From: Methylobacterium sp. NEAU K
GTDB taxonomy: Bacteria > Pseudomonadota > Alphaproteobacteria > Rhizobiales > Beijerinckiaceae
NCBI RefSeq assembly: GCF_030700285.1
Contig: NZ_JAUYZJ010000002.1
Location: 248,001 to 312,000 of the forward strand
Direction of reading: 5' to 3'
Length of the DNA stretch: 64,000 nt
Numbering within the stretch: the stretch's first letter is position 1; every line of letters starts with the position of its first letter. Made by a program: the position numbers and the translations under genes. This document shows, piece after piece, positions 25,385 to 34,991 of this stretch. The notes below the pieces were generated by a model. That model saw only the letters and a program-made list of their open reading frames with translations. It was not told the origin of the DNA and made no database searches.

Positions 25385-27277
25385 ATGGACGACACACCGC
25401 TCGCAGACCTCTTCGAGCCCGCCGACCGGGCGCGCTGGCTCGGCCTCGTCGAGGGCGTGCTGAAGGGCGCCGATTTCGAGAAGCGGCTGGTCTCCCGGAC
25501 GAGCGACGGCCTGCGGATCGAGCCGCTCTATGGTGCGGCCGAGCCCGCCGCGCAGCCGGTGCGCCAGCCGGGCCCCTGGCGGATCGCCCAGCGGGTCGAC
25601 CATCCGGACGGCGCGGCCGCCAATGCCCAGGCGCTCACCGACCTCGAAGGCGGCGCGGACGCGCTCGTCCTGGCCTTTGCCGGCGCACCCGGTGCCCGCG
25701 GCTACGGCCTGACCGCGACGCGCGTCGAGGACCTCGACGCCGTGCTGAAGGGCGTCATGCTGCCGCTGATCGCTCTGCGCCTCGATGCCGGCGCGAAGGG
25801 CCTGGAGGCCGCCGCCTTGGTGAAGGCCCTTGCGGCGCGCCGGGGTGAAGACCTCTCGGCCTACGATCTCGACCTCGCCATCGACCCGGTCGGCTCGCTC
25901 GCCGCGACCGGCAGTCTCGGCGCGGTCTGGAGCGATGTCGCCCCGCGCCTGGCCGCCACCGTGTCGGACCTTGAGGCAGCGGGCTTCCGCGGCCGGGCTT
26001 TCATGGCCGACGGGCGGCCCTATCACGAGGCCGGTGCCGGCGAGGCGGCCGAGCTCGCCGCCGTGCTCGCCACCGCGGTGACCTACTTGCGCGCGCTGGA
26101 GGCGGCCGGCCACGACCTCGCCACCGCCCGCGAACGGATCGGGGTGCTGCTGGCGGCCGATGCCGACGAGTTCGTCACGGTGTCGAAGTTCCGCGCCATG
26201 CGGCGGCTCTGGGCCCGGATCGAGCAGGCCTGCGGTCTCGATCCGAAGCCCCTGCGCCTCCACGCCGAAACCGCGTGGCGGATGATGGCCCGGCGCGATC
26301 CCTTCGTGAACATCCTGCGCACCGGCATGGCTGCGGCCGCCGCCGGGATGGGCGGCGCCGACGCGGTGGCGGTCCTGCCCTACACCCAGGCGCTGGGTCT
26401 GCCCGACGCCTTCGCCCGGCGGGTGGGGCGCAACAGCCAGATCGTGCTGATCGAGGAGTCGCACCTCGCCCGGGTCAGCGACCCGGCAGCCGGTGCGGGC
26501 GGGTTCGAGACGCTGACCGCCCAGCTCGCCGAGGCCGCCTGGGAGGCGTTCCAGACCATCGAGGCCGAGGGCGGCATCGTCGCCTCGCTCAGCCTGGGCA
26601 AGCTGCAGCGGCGCATCGAACTCACCCGCGAGGCCCGGGCGAAGGCCGTCGCGACCCGCCGCGAGCCGCTCACCGGCGCGAGCGAGTTTCCGAACCTCGC
26701 CGAAAAGCCAGTGACCGTTCTCGACGTGGCGCCGGCCCCCGCCGGGCCCACCTCGAATTTCGGCTCGGGCGGCTCGGCCGTCGCCTGCGACGCGCTGCCG
26801 TCACACCGCCTCGCGGAGCCCTACGAGGCGTTGCGCGACGCGTCCGACGCCTACCTCGCCAAGACCGGCCGTCGGCCAGCGGTGTTCCTGGCCAATCTCG
26901 GACCCGTGGCGGCGTTCAACGCGCGGTCGACTTTCGCGGCCAACGCCTTCGCGGCGGGCGGCATCGAGACGCTGTCGAACGAGGGCTTCACCGACGCGGA
27001 AGCGCTCGCGGCGGCGTTCGCGGCTTCCGGTGCCGCGCTGGCCTGCATCTGCTCGACGGACGCCATCTACGCGGAGCACGCGGTCGCCGCTGCGGAGGCT
27101 CTGGTCCGGGCCGGGGCCGGCACGATCTACCTCGCGGGCAGGCCGGCGGACCTCGTCGAGCCGCTGAAAGCTGCAGGCGTTCATGCCTTCCTGCATGTCG
27201 GCTGCGACTTGGTGGCGCTTCTGAATGGCGCCCTCCGCTCAGCGATGCACACCCCGGCACCCCAGCCGGCGCGCTGA
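25385..27277 (+). CDS. mcmB: Methylmalonyl-CoA mutase small (beta) subunit
   Basis: A 630-residue protein. The mutase TIM-barrel region is visible (RAMRRLWARIEQACG, then HAETAWRMMARRDPFVNILR and VAVLPYTQALG). The C-terminal B12-binding-like domain (FLANLGPVAAFNARSTFAANAF...) lacks D-x-H-x-x-G, as expected for the non-catalytic small subunit. With the large subunit it interconverts methylmalonyl-CoA and succinyl-CoA using adenosylcobalamin; in Methylobacterium this step belongs to the ethylmalonyl-CoA pathway. The large subunit is not adjacent, and I recall the two being unlinked in M. extorquens. Length is normal. Confidence 0.9.
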   Translation: MDDTPLADLFEPADRARWLGLVEGVLKGADFEKRLVSRTSDGLRIEPLYGAAEPAAQPVRQPGPWRIAQRVDHPDGAAANAQALTDLEGGADALVLAFAGAPGARGYGLTATRVEDLDAVLKGVMLPLIALRLDAGAKGLEAAALVKALAARRGEDLSAYDLDLAIDPVGSLAATGSLGAVWSDVAPRLAATVSDLEAAGFRGRAFMADGRPYHEAGAGEAAELAAVLATAVTYLRALEAAGHDLATARERIGVLLAADADEFVTVSKFRAMRRLWARIEQACGLDPKPLRLHAETAWRMMARRDPFVNILRTGMAAAAAGMGGADAVAVLPYTQALGLPDAFARRVGRNSQIVLIEESHLARVSDPAAGAGGFETLTAQLAEAAWEAFQTIEAEGGIVASLSLGKLQRRIELTREARAKAVATRREPLTGASEFPNLAEKPVTVLDVAPAPAGPTSNFGSGGSAVACDALPSHRLAEPYEALRDASDAYLAKTGRRPAVFLANLGPVAAFNARSTFAANAFAAGGIETLSNEGFTDAEALAAAFAASGAALACICSTDAIYAEHAVAAAEALVRAGAGTIYLAGRPADLVEPLKAAGVHAFLHVGCDLVALLNGALRSAMHTPAPQPAR

Positions 27278-27312
27278 CCCGCCGCCGGTCTTCACAAGAT
27301 TCGGATCGACCC

Positions 27313-27702
27313 ATGACACGGAGACGTTTGACGCGCCTGGCCGCCACCGCTTTGATCGTCGCCTGCGCGACTTCTGCCGGGGCGGTCCAGCGCAGGGCTC
27401 AGCAACCGGATCGGTTCGATGGTACGTGGAGCGTCGAGGTCCTCACCGAATCGGGCACCTGCGACCGGGCCTACCGCTACCCCGTGAAGATCGAGCACGG
27501 GCGCGCCCGCTTCATCGGGACCGCCTTCGTCGTGCAAGGCAGCGTCGCCGGGAACGGCGCGATCCGGGGCTCGATCTCGAACGGATCCGCCACCGCCGAC
27601 GTGACCGGCCGCCTCGGCCCGGAAGGCTTTGGCAAAGGCACCTGGAGCGCGTCCGGCGCCCTCGAATGTCGCGGACGCTGGAATGCCGAGCGCCGTGGCT
27701 GA
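27313..27702 (+). CDS. Secreted small protein of unknown function
   Basis: A 129-residue protein with a signal peptide (LTRLAATALIVACATSAGA, cleavage near residue 24). The mature part begins FDGTWSVEVLTESG and has a single Cys pair (Cys in SGTCDR and ALECRG) that could form a disulfide. The pattern of short beta strands and Gly-rich turns suggests a small lipocalin-like or immunoglobulin-like barrel. I do not recognise a named family. It lies 35 bases after the mutase gene. Confidence 0.75.
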   Translation: MTRRRLTRLAATALIVACATSAGAVQRRAQQPDRFDGTWSVEVLTESGTCDRAYRYPVKIEHGRARFIGTAFVVQGSVAGNGAIRGSISNGSATADVTGRLGPEGFGKGTWSASGALECRGRWNAERRG

Positions 27703-27828
27703 ACGCGCGCCAGAAACGGTCCGGATCTTGCCCCGAATGAGGCGCTGACACCGCATGCTCAGCCCCGTTCCCGACGCAATCATGAGGGAATGCTGAACGC
27801 GGTTCGGACACCCGACGAGGCCGCCCGC

Positions 27829-28278
27829 ATGAAGACACCGATCCTCGCCACCCTCACCGTCCTGGCCCTCGTCTCGACGGCACAGGCGCGTTCTCACCGG
27901 CATCAAGCTGCTCCGGCCGTGAACCCGGCAGAGGCCGAGAAGGTCCTGGCCCCGCTCCGGCATGCGGCCACCGAATGCTTCGCCGAGACTGTGCTGGCGA
28001 ATCCGAAGGCGACGGCCGAAGCCCGCGCCGGCCATTGGTACGAAGCCGTCGGCATCACCGGCTTCCTCTGCCGCCCGGAAGTCGCCGCGATGATCCAGGG
28101 GCATGATCGGCTCTACGGTGCCAGGACCGGGGAGCGCTACTTCAAGGGCGCCTACGCCGAGCACCTCGGCCAGCAGCTCGCCGAGCGGCTCCAGCCGATG
28201 CTTATCCGCAAGGCGGTAGCCAGCGCAGAGCCGCCGCCTGAGAAGGCCACGGCCGAGGACGACGCCCCGGCCAACTGA
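27829..28278 (+). CDS. Secreted protein of unknown function
   Basis: A 149-residue protein starting with a clear signal peptide (MKTPILATLTVLALVSTAQA). The mature part is helical, opens with a His pair region (RSHRHQAA), has two Cys (TECFAE and FLCRPE) and ends in an acidic Pro/Ala tail. Start is ATG 27829; a TTG/ATG further upstream would add residues before the signal peptide. No family recognised. A hairpin follows the stop. Confidence 0.7.
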   Translation: MKTPILATLTVLALVSTAQARSHRHQAAPAVNPAEAEKVLAPLRHAATECFAETVLANPKATAEARAGHWYEAVGITGFLCRPEVAAMIQGHDRLYGARTGERYFKGAYAEHLGQQLAERLQPMLIRKAVASAEPPPEKATAEDDAPAN

Positions 28279-28292
28279 TCGCTCACCGCCGA

Positions 28293-28313
28293 GGCGCCGA
28301 CCCGTTCGGCGCC
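28293..28313 (+). terminator. Probable transcription terminator hairpin
   Basis: GGCGCCGA and TCGGCGCC pair perfectly over an unpaired CCCGT loop, 14 bases after the preceding stop. Flanking CGCTC/GAGCG extends the stem with a bulge. There is no T-run. Confidence 0.5.
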
Positions 28314-28425
28314 GGCGAGCGCGTCAGATCAGGGCCGCAGATCCACTCCTGATGGCAGCGCCATCGGGAACGGCCATCCGCGGGAACCGCGCGCGCGCTT
28401 CAGCTTCTCGACCGAGGAGACGGCG

Positions 28426-29145
28426 ATGCCCTACGAGCTTCACTACTGGCCGATGATCCAGGGGCGCGGCGAGTTCATCCGCCTCGCCCTGGAGGAGTCC
28501 GGCGCCGATTTCATCGACGTGGCGCGACGGGACGACGAGGCCGGCGGCATCGAGCCGATGCTCGTGCGCCTGTCAGATCCCGGGAACCCGCGGCCGCCCT
28601 TCGCGCCGCCGTTCCTGCGGGACGGCGACGTCGTTATCGGCCAGACCGCCGCTATCCTGATCTATCTCGGGCCCCGCCTCGGCCTCGTCGGGGAAGCCGA
28701 GCGGGACAGGATCTGGACGCATCAGCTCCAGCTCACCATCGCGGACGCGGTAGACGAGGCGCACGACACGCACCATCCGGTGGGCGTCGATCTCTGGTAC
28801 GCGGACCAGAGGCCTGAGGCGCAGCGCCGGGCGAAGGGTTTTCGCGAGTCCCGCATGCCGAAATTCCTCGGCTATTTCGAGCGCGTGCTGGCGGCCAACG
28901 GTGGCGAACGACTGGTCGGTCCGAGTCTGTCCTACGCGGATCTGTCCCTATTTCAGCTCGTCGACGGCCTGCGCTACGCGTTTCCGAAGGCCTCTGCGGC
29001 GGCCCTGCGCGACGCCCCCCACGTCGCACGGCTGCACGCTGCCGTGGCGCGGCGTCCGCGGATCGCCGCTTATCTGGCGAGCGAGCGGCGCATCCCGTTC
29101 AACGAGGATGGGATCTTCCGGCACTATCCCGAACTCGACGCCTGA
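28426..29145 (+). CDS. Glutathione S-transferase family protein
   Basis: A 239-residue GST. The N-terminal thioredoxin-like domain reads YELHYWPMIQGRGEFIRLAL, with the Tyr early in strand 1 expected of sigma/alpha-type enzymes. GQTAAILIYLG holds the glutathione-binding Gln-Thr. The C-terminal helical domain contains LSYADLSLFQLVDGLR. Substrate is unknown; detoxification or stress protection is the usual role. It stands alone, with its own ribosome-binding site (GAGGAGACGGCG before the ATG) and convergent to the kinase gene 9 bases on. Confidence 0.9.
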   Translation: MPYELHYWPMIQGRGEFIRLALEESGADFIDVARRDDEAGGIEPMLVRLSDPGNPRPPFAPPFLRDGDVVIGQTAAILIYLGPRLGLVGEAERDRIWTHQLQLTIADAVDEAHDTHHPVGVDLWYADQRPEAQRRAKGFRESRMPKFLGYFERVLAANGGERLVGPSLSYADLSLFQLVDGLRYAFPKASAAALRDAPHVARLHAAVARRPRIAAYLASERRIPFNEDGIFRHYPELDA

Positions 29146-29154
29146 CGCGGCCTC

Positions 29155-30915
29155 TCACCGGATCGGCCGGCCGATCAGGAGGGCCGCCAAGCACAGCGCG
29201 ACGAGCCCCAGCACCAGCGACAGCAGCCGCCAGAACAGCAGCGGGTCCCGCTCCAGCAGCGACGCCCGGCGCGCGTCCGTGAAGGCCGGGTTGGGATGCC
29301 GGAGATCGTGGACGAATTCGGAGAGCGCCCGGTACCGCCGGGCGGGATCGGGATGCACGGCCTTCCGGAGCGCCCCGTCGACCCAGACCGGGAGCAGCGG
29401 TCGCGCGCTGCGGGCCGAGACGTAGCGGAGCTTCCGCTGGGCCGCGCGCGTGCGCGCCCGCGGCACCTGCCCGCCATAGGGCAGCCGGCCGGTCAGCATC
29501 TGGTAGGCCATCACGCCCACCGCGAACACGTCGGAGCCGGGCGTCGACGGCTCGCCGAGAAAACACTCCGGCGCGGTGTACTGCACCGTCCCGAGGATCT
29601 CGGCCGCGTCGATACGCGGATCGCCCTCGACCACACCGGCCACCTTGGTGGCGCCGAAATCGATAACCTGGACGGTTCCGGAGGCGTCGATCAGGACGTT
29701 CTCCGGCCGCAGGTCCTGGTGAACCATCTCGCGACGGTGGAAGGCCTGCACGCCCTTCGCCATTTGCTCGATGATACCGCGCACCGCCTCCAGCTCGGGT
29801 ACCGCATGGTCGCGCATCCACTGGGTCAGCGTCTGTCCCTCGACGTAGCGCATGACCGTATAGAGGTGGCTGCGTCGGCGGGTCTGCGGATGGGCCTTGA
29901 GCACGTGCGGGCTGTCGATGCGCCGCGCGATCCACTCCTCCATGACGAAGCGCTTCCGCTGGGCGGGATCGTCGCGCAGGTCGAGGGACAGGACTTTGAG
30001 GGCGACGCGCGCACCCGTCTCGCTATCGGCGGCCAGATAGACCCGGCTGCGGGGGCCGGAATGGAGCGTGCGCAGGAGATGGTAGCCGTCGAAATCGGCC
30101 GGCGGGTCGAGCAGGGGCGCCGGGTCGAGCCCATCGATGCCGCCGAGGAGGTCCGCTGGCTCACCCTCCGGCACGGAGTCGATCTGCACGATCTGGATGG
30201 TCAGGTTGTCCGGGCTTCCGGCCGCATGGGCGGCCTCGACGATCGTCCGCGCGGCGGCGCCGAGATCGTCCCCTGCCGCCACGATCATCGACACCATATC
30301 GCGCGGGCGGAGGTGCTCGTGAATCCCGTCCGTAGTGAGCACCAAGACGTCGCCGGCCTCGATGCCGAGCGTATGGTAGTCGATCTCAACCCGGGCGTTC
30401 GCACCGAGGGCGCGGCCGAGATAGGATTCCGCGGCCGAGACGACGACGCGGTGGTCCTCGGTGAGCTGTTCCAGCGACCGGCCGGCGACGCGCCACACCC
30501 GCGCATCGCCGACGTGGAAGATGTGCGCGGTGCGCGACTTCAGGACCAGCACGCTGAAGGTGGTGACGTAGCCCTTGTCGGCGTCGTGCGGATCGAGGCC
30601 GCGCCGGGTCTGGGCGTAGAGCCAGGAATTCGTCGCCGCGATCACGCGCTGGCCGGAGGTCTTTACCGACCACGTGTCGGGGGTGGCGTAGTAGTCGCTG
30701 AGGAAACTCTTGACCGCGGTTTCGCTCGCCGCCGCGCCGACGGCGCTGCTGCTGATGCCGTCCGCGAGCGCCACCGCGATGCCCTTCAGGCCGAGCGCCG
30801 GCTGCGGCGGCACGAGGACGCCGTGGAAATCCTGGTTGGCGTCCTTCCTGCCGGCGGCGCTGTACTGCCCGATCGAGACCGTCAGGTCGCGGGCCTTCGC
30901 GGCAGAGCCGCTCAC
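29155..30915 (-). CDS. Bifunctional PP2C phosphatase/serine-threonine kinase with C-terminal membrane anchor
   Basis: A 586-residue fusion. Residues about 10-245 are a PP2C phosphatase (DANQD, ALADGISSS, HVGDARVW, TTDGIHEH, SPDNLT). Residues about 275-530 are a Hanks-type kinase: VALKVLSL holds the ATP-binding Lys, HQDLRPENVLID the catalytic loop, and VIDFGATKV the DFG. A hydrophobic helix (LLSLVLGLVALCLAALLIG) ends the protein, so the enzymes face the cytoplasm at the membrane. Having both activities in one chain suggests a switch on a shared target. GTG 30915 overlaps the comM stop (GTGA), so it is co-translated with comM. Confidence 0.88.
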   Translation of the reverse strand: MSGSAAKARDLTVSIGQYSAAGRKDANQDFHGVLVPPQPALGLKGIAVALADGISSSAVGAAASETAVKSFLSDYYATPDTWSVKTSGQRVIAATNSWLYAQTRRGLDPHDADKGYVTTFSVLVLKSRTAHIFHVGDARVWRVAGRSLEQLTEDHRVVVSAAESYLGRALGANARVEIDYHTLGIEAGDVLVLTTDGIHEHLRPRDMVSMIVAAGDDLGAAARTIVEAAHAAGSPDNLTIQIVQIDSVPEGEPADLLGGIDGLDPAPLLDPPADFDGYHLLRTLHSGPRSRVYLAADSETGARVALKVLSLDLRDDPAQRKRFVMEEWIARRIDSPHVLKAHPQTRRRSHLYTVMRYVEGQTLTQWMRDHAVPELEAVRGIIEQMAKGVQAFHRREMVHQDLRPENVLIDASGTVQVIDFGATKVAGVVEGDPRIDAAEILGTVQYTAPECFLGEPSTPGSDVFAVGVMAYQMLTGRLPYGGQVPRARTRAAQRKLRYVSARSARPLLPVWVDGALRKAVHPDPARRYRALSEFVHDLRHPNPAFTDARRASLLERDPLLFWRLLSLVLGLVALCLAALLIGRPIR

Positions 30916-32450
30916 GCCGCCACTGCCGGCGCGTCGCCTCGGCCGCGATAGGAGAGCGCCTCCGCCAGGTGCAGCCGGCGCACCTGCGCCTCGCCGTCGA
31001 GGTCGGCGAGGGTGCGGGCGACGCGGAGCGTCCGGTGGAAGCCGCGGGCCGAGAGCCGCATGCTTTCGGCCGCCTGCCGGATCAGCGCGGTCCCCTCGGC
31101 ATCGGGGCTCGCGACGTCCTCGATCAGGTTCGCCGGACAGGTGGCGTTGGTGGTGGAGACCGGCAGCCCCCGCGCGGCGTAGCGCGTACCCTGGAGGGTG
31201 CGGGCGGCGGCGACGCGGGCGGCGGCCTCGCGCGTGCCCTCGGCGGGCGGCGGCAGGATCAGGTCGGCAGCCGTGACCGCCGGGACCTCGATGCGCAGGT
31301 CGATCCGGTCGAGCAGCGGGCCGGAAATCCGCGCTTGGTACTGCGCCATGCACCGCTCGTTCGGGCCGCGCCGGCAGGCATAGCCCGGTTCCAGCCCCTG
31401 GCCGCAGCGGCACGGATTCATGGCCGCCACCAGCTGGAATCGGGCCGGATAGGTCACCCGGTGGTTCGCCCGGGCGATCATCACCTCGCCGGTCTCCATC
31501 GGCTGGCGCAGGCTGTCGAGGACCTGCGGGGTGAACTCAGGCAGTTCATCGAGGAACAGCACACCGCCATGGGCCAGCGACACCTCACCCGGCCGGGCGC
31601 CGTGGCCGCCGCCGACAAGGGCCGCCATCGAGGCGGAATGGTGCGGCTGCCGGAACGGCCGGCGGTTCGAGAGCGCGCCGTCCTTCAGCGCGCCCGCCAC
31701 CGACTGGATCATGGAGATGTCGAGCAGTTCCCGAGGGCTCAGCGGCGGCAGGATCGAGGGCAGCCGGGCGGCGAGCATCGATTTGCCCGATCCGGGGGGC
31801 CCGTTCATCAGCAGGTTGTGACCGCCGGCCGCAGCGATCTCCAGGGCGCGCTTGGCACCCTCCTGGCCCTTGATGTCGGCGAGATCTGGCAGTGGGCCCG
31901 CGAGGCCGGCCACCGAGGGCTCCGGCCGGGCCATGACTTGGCTGCCCTTGAAGTGGTTGGCGAGCTGGATCAGCGAGCGCGGGGCGAGCACGTCGAGGTC
32001 GCCGCCTGCCCAGGCCGCCTCCGGGCCCGTGGCCGCCGGGCAGATCAACCCGAGGCCGCGCGATCCCGCCGCGATGGCGGCGGGCAGCACGCCGTTGACC
32101 GCCGTGATGCTGCCGTCGAGGGCGAGTTCGCCAAGCACGCAATAGCCGGCGAGCGCGTCGGCCGGGATCGCACCGATCGCCGCCATCACGCCGAGCGCGA
32201 TCGGGAGATCGTAGTGCGAGCCCTCCTTCGGCAGGTCGGCCGGGGCGAGGTTGACGGTGATGCGCTTGGCCGGCAGCGCCAGACCCGAGGCGATCAGCGC
32301 GCCGCGCACGCGCTCGCGCGATTCGGCCACCGCCTTGTCGGGCAGCCCGACCACGGTGAATGTCACCGAACCCGGGATGATCTGGACCTGCACGTCGACG
32401 GCGCGCGCCTCGATCCCCTCGAAGGCCACGGTGGCGACGCGGGTGACCAT
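30912..32450 (-). CDS. comM: ComM/YifB family Mg-chelatase-like AAA ATPase
   Basis: A 512-residue protein. The N-terminal ChlI/Lon-like domain (VDVQVQIIPGSVTFTVVGLPD) is followed by an AAA core with Walker A GPPGSGKSML and Walker B GVLFLDELPEF near residues 215-310; NPCRCGQG and a C-terminal helical domain follow. ComM is a hexameric helicase that promotes branch migration during natural transformation in Vibrio and Acinetobacter. Family members are widespread in organisms not known to be competent, so the role here is inferred. It is the upstream partner of the kinase/phosphatase gene. Confidence 0.92.
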   Translation of the reverse strand: MVTRVATVAFEGIEARAVDVQVQIIPGSVTFTVVGLPDKAVAESRERVRGALIASGLALPAKRITVNLAPADLPKEGSHYDLPIALGVMAAIGAIPADALAGYCVLGELALDGSITAVNGVLPAAIAAGSRGLGLICPAATGPEAAWAGGDLDVLAPRSLIQLANHFKGSQVMARPEPSVAGLAGPLPDLADIKGQEGAKRALEIAAAGGHNLLMNGPPGSGKSMLAARLPSILPPLSPRELLDISMIQSVAGALKDGALSNRRPFRQPHHSASMAALVGGGHGARPGEVSLAHGGVLFLDELPEFTPQVLDSLRQPMETGEVMIARANHRVTYPARFQLVAAMNPCRCGQGLEPGYACRRGPNERCMAQYQARISGPLLDRIDLRIEVPAVTAADLILPPPAEGTREAAARVAAARTLQGTRYAARGLPVSTTNATCPANLIEDVASPDAEGTALIRQAAESMRLSARGFHRTLRVARTLADLDGEAQVRRLHLAEALSYRGRGDAPAVAA

Positions 32451-32608
32451 AGGGCAAGGTTCCTCGGCCCCTCGGCCGGCACGGTGCGGCGGGGAACCTT
32501 AGCTGTGCTGGAGAATCGAAGCGGTCTCAAGGGGATCCCCGCCGCGATGGAACATGCTCGCCGCGTTCCTGTTCACAGGCGAAGCGACCTTGAGAAATGG
32601 AGACCGCC

Positions 32609-32869
32609 ATGCGCCTCGCCAGAACCCTCCTCGCCCTCGCTGTCGTCGCCGGATTCGGCGTCGTCGCCCGTGCCGACGAGAAGCTGCCGCCCGATCAACA
32701 GGCCAAGGTCGAGGCCATGCTCCGCCAGGAGGGCTTCACCAAGTGGAAGGAGATCGAGCTGGACGACGGGATGATCGAGGTCGACGATGCAGTGGACGCC
32801 AGTGGCAAGCAGTTCGACCTGAAGCTCGATCCGAAGACCCTGGCCGTGGTGAAGCGCAAGGCGGAGTAG
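32609..32869 (+). CDS. PepSY-domain secreted protein
   Basis: An 86-residue protein with a signal peptide (MRLARTLLALAVVAGFGVVARA) and a single PepSY-like unit: LRQEGFTKWKEIELDDGMIEVDDA, then FDLKLDPKTLAVV. PepSY domains often inhibit or chaperone peptidases or bind metal; the partner is not visible. ATG 32609 is preferred because GGAG lies 6 bases upstream; ATG 32597 would overlap that site. It lies between comM (divergent) and the SRP RNA gene. Confidence 0.82.
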   Translation: MRLARTLLALAVVAGFGVVARADEKLPPDQQAKVEAMLRQEGFTKWKEIELDDGMIEVDDAVDASGKQFDLKLDPKTLAVVKRKAE

Positions 32870-32911
32870 GCTGCCGCTTGCGTTCGGCAAGCACCCCGGC
32901 CATATAGCCGG

Positions 32912-33009
32912 CGGGGGGTTGGCGAGGGACGTTTCACTCGCCAACCGGGTCAGGTCCGGAAGGAAGCAGCCCTAACGAGACCGAGCGGGTCTTCGTCCAG
33001 CCTCCCACC
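32912..33009 (+). ncRNA. ffs: Signal recognition particle RNA, small bacterial type (4.5S)
   Basis: The SRP Alu-less core is unmistakable: GGTCAGGTCCGGAAGGAAGC at 32948-32967, then AGCCCTAACGAGACC. The ends pair as GGGGGGTTGG (32913-32922) with CCAGCCTCCC (32997-33006). The RNA is about 95 bases, as in other alphaproteobacteria, and lies just upstream of dnaX, its usual place. It binds Ffh and targets membrane proteins co-translationally. Exact ends are estimated from the pairing. Confidence 0.95.
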
Positions 33010-33047
33010 TCATTCCCTGGCGCGCGGCAGCCCGATCCCGACACGGC

Positions 33048-34907
33048 ATGGACGCTTCGACCGGCACGCCTGACGACGAGCCGGGCCTGCCCGGGTTCAC
33101 GAGCCCCGCCAGCGCGGCGACGCCCTACCGGGTGCTCGCGCGAAAATACCGCCCGACCAATTTCGGCGACCTGATCGGCCAGGACGCCATGGTGCGGACC
33201 CTGGCTAACGGATTCGCGGCCAACCGCATCCCCCAGGCCTGGATGCTCACGGGCGTGCGCGGGGTCGGTAAGACCACCACCGCCCGTATCCTCGCCCGCG
33301 GCCTCAACTACGCCCGCGCCGGCGTCCCCGATACCGGGCCGACCGTGACCATGCCGGAACTCGGCCTGCATTGCGCGGCGATCATGGAATCCCGGCACAT
33401 GGACGTGCTGGAGATGGATGCTGCCTCGCATACCGGCATCGACGACGTGCGGGCGATCATCGACGGCATCCGCTACGGACCGGTCTCGGCGCGCTACAAG
33501 GTCTACATCGTCGACGAGGTCCACATGCTCTCCGAGAAGGCGTTCAACGCCTTCCTGAAGACCCTGGAGGAGCCGCCGCCCCACGCCAAGTTCGTGTTCG
33601 CCACCACGGAGATCCGCAAGGTCCCGGTCACGATCCTGTCGCGCTGCCAACGGTTCGACCTGCGCCGGGTCGAGGCGCCCGTTCTCCACGCCCATCTCGC
33701 CAAGGTCTGCGCGGCCGAGCGAGTCGAGGCCGAGGAGGAGGCGCTCGGCGCAATCGTGCGCGCCGCCGAGGGCTCCGTGCGCGACGCGCTCTCGCTCCTC
33801 GATCAGGCGATCGCCCACGGCGCCGGTGCCGTCACCACTCAGAGCGTGCGCGACATGCTGGGGCTGGCCGACCGCGCCCGGATCCTCGACCTGTTCGAGG
33901 CCGTGATGCGCGGCGCGGTGCCGGCGGCCTTCGCGGAATTGCGGGCGCAATACGATTCCGGAGCCGACCCGTCGGTGGTGCTCTCGGACCTCGCCGCCTT
34001 CACGCACCTCGTCACGCGGCTCAAGATGGTGCCGGAGACCGCCTCCGACCCGACGCTGAGCGAGACCGAGCGCGTCCGCGGCGGCCAGTTCGCGGAAAAG
34101 CTCTCGGTCCGCGCCCTGTCGCGCGCCTGGCAGATCCTCCTCAAGGCAATTCCCGAGGTGCAGGCCGCACCGCGCCCGCTCGCGGCGGCCGAGATGGCGA
34201 TCGTACGCCTCGCCTACGCGGCCGACCTGCCGACCCCCGACGAGGCGCTGCGCCAGCTCAAGGCCGAGGCTAGGGCGGTGCCTGCCGACGAGCCGTCCAC
34301 CTCCGGCCGCCCGCCGCTGCCGCCGATCCCCGACCTGCGTGGCGGTGGACAGGCGGCCCTCGCCACCGCACCGCGGCCGATACCTGTCATGGCCCCGGTG
34401 GCGGTGACGGCCCCCACGCCGCTGCCGACAGCGATGGCCGCCCCTGTCGAGCGGCCGGCCGCGCCACCCGCGCCGCGGCTCGTCCGCTACGAGGACCTCG
34501 TGGCGCTGGCGGATGCCAATCGCGACATCCTGCTGAAGACCGCGCTCGAACGCGACGTGCATCTCGTGCACTTCGAGGAAGGCCGGATCGAGCTGCGGCT
34601 CGCACCGGGCGGGCGATCGAGCCTCGCCACCGACATCGCCGCCGCGATCGAGCGCTGGACCGGCCGGCGTTGGGTCGTGGCCCTGTCGAAGGAGGCGGGC
34701 GCGCCGACCCTCGACGCCGCCGCCCGGGCCGCCACCGAAACCCGCCGCGAAAACGCGGCCGCCGACCCGTTCGTGCGCGAGGTGCTGGCGCGCTTCCCGG
34801 GGGCCGAGATCGTCGACGTGCGCGAGACCGCCCCCACGGCCGAGCAGGAGATCCATGGGGAAGGCGATGCCGTTCCCGCGGACGAGGCCGAGAACGACGA
34901 CTTCTGA
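33048..34907 (+). CDS. dnaX: DnaX, DNA polymerase III tau/gamma subunit
   Basis: A 619-residue clamp-loader ATPase. RKYRPTNFGDLIGQ opens the AAA domain; Walker A is GVRGVGKTTTAR and Walker B VYIVDEVHML, followed by NAFLKTLEEPP and a sensor region (LSRCQRFDLRRV). The zinc module is reduced: only one Cys (GLHCAAIME) is seen where gammaproteobacterial DnaX has four, as in other alphaproteobacteria. The C-terminal tau region from about residue 400 is Pro/Ala-rich. It follows the SRP RNA by 38 bases and precedes ybaB. Confidence 0.96.
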   Translation: MDASTGTPDDEPGLPGFTSPASAATPYRVLARKYRPTNFGDLIGQDAMVRTLANGFAANRIPQAWMLTGVRGVGKTTTARILARGLNYARAGVPDTGPTVTMPELGLHCAAIMESRHMDVLEMDAASHTGIDDVRAIIDGIRYGPVSARYKVYIVDEVHMLSEKAFNAFLKTLEEPPPHAKFVFATTEIRKVPVTILSRCQRFDLRRVEAPVLHAHLAKVCAAERVEAEEEALGAIVRAAEGSVRDALSLLDQAIAHGAGAVTTQSVRDMLGLADRARILDLFEAVMRGAVPAAFAELRAQYDSGADPSVVLSDLAAFTHLVTRLKMVPETASDPTLSETERVRGGQFAEKLSVRALSRAWQILLKAIPEVQAAPRPLAAAEMAIVRLAYAADLPTPDEALRQLKAEARAVPADEPSTSGRPPLPPIPDLRGGGQAALATAPRPIPVMAPVAVTAPTPLPTAMAAPVERPAAPPAPRLVRYEDLVALADANRDILLKTALERDVHLVHFEEGRIELRLAPGGRSSLATDIAAAIERWTGRRWVVALSKEAGAPTLDAAARAATETRRENAAADPFVREVLARFPGAEIVDVRETAPTAEQEIHGEGDAVPADEAENDDF

Positions 34908-34991
34908 GGCGCGCCCGCTTCGCCGCCGCATGGCGCGCCGGCCGCGCCGTACCCAGATGACATCACCGACACGAGACGGAAAGAGAGCCGC

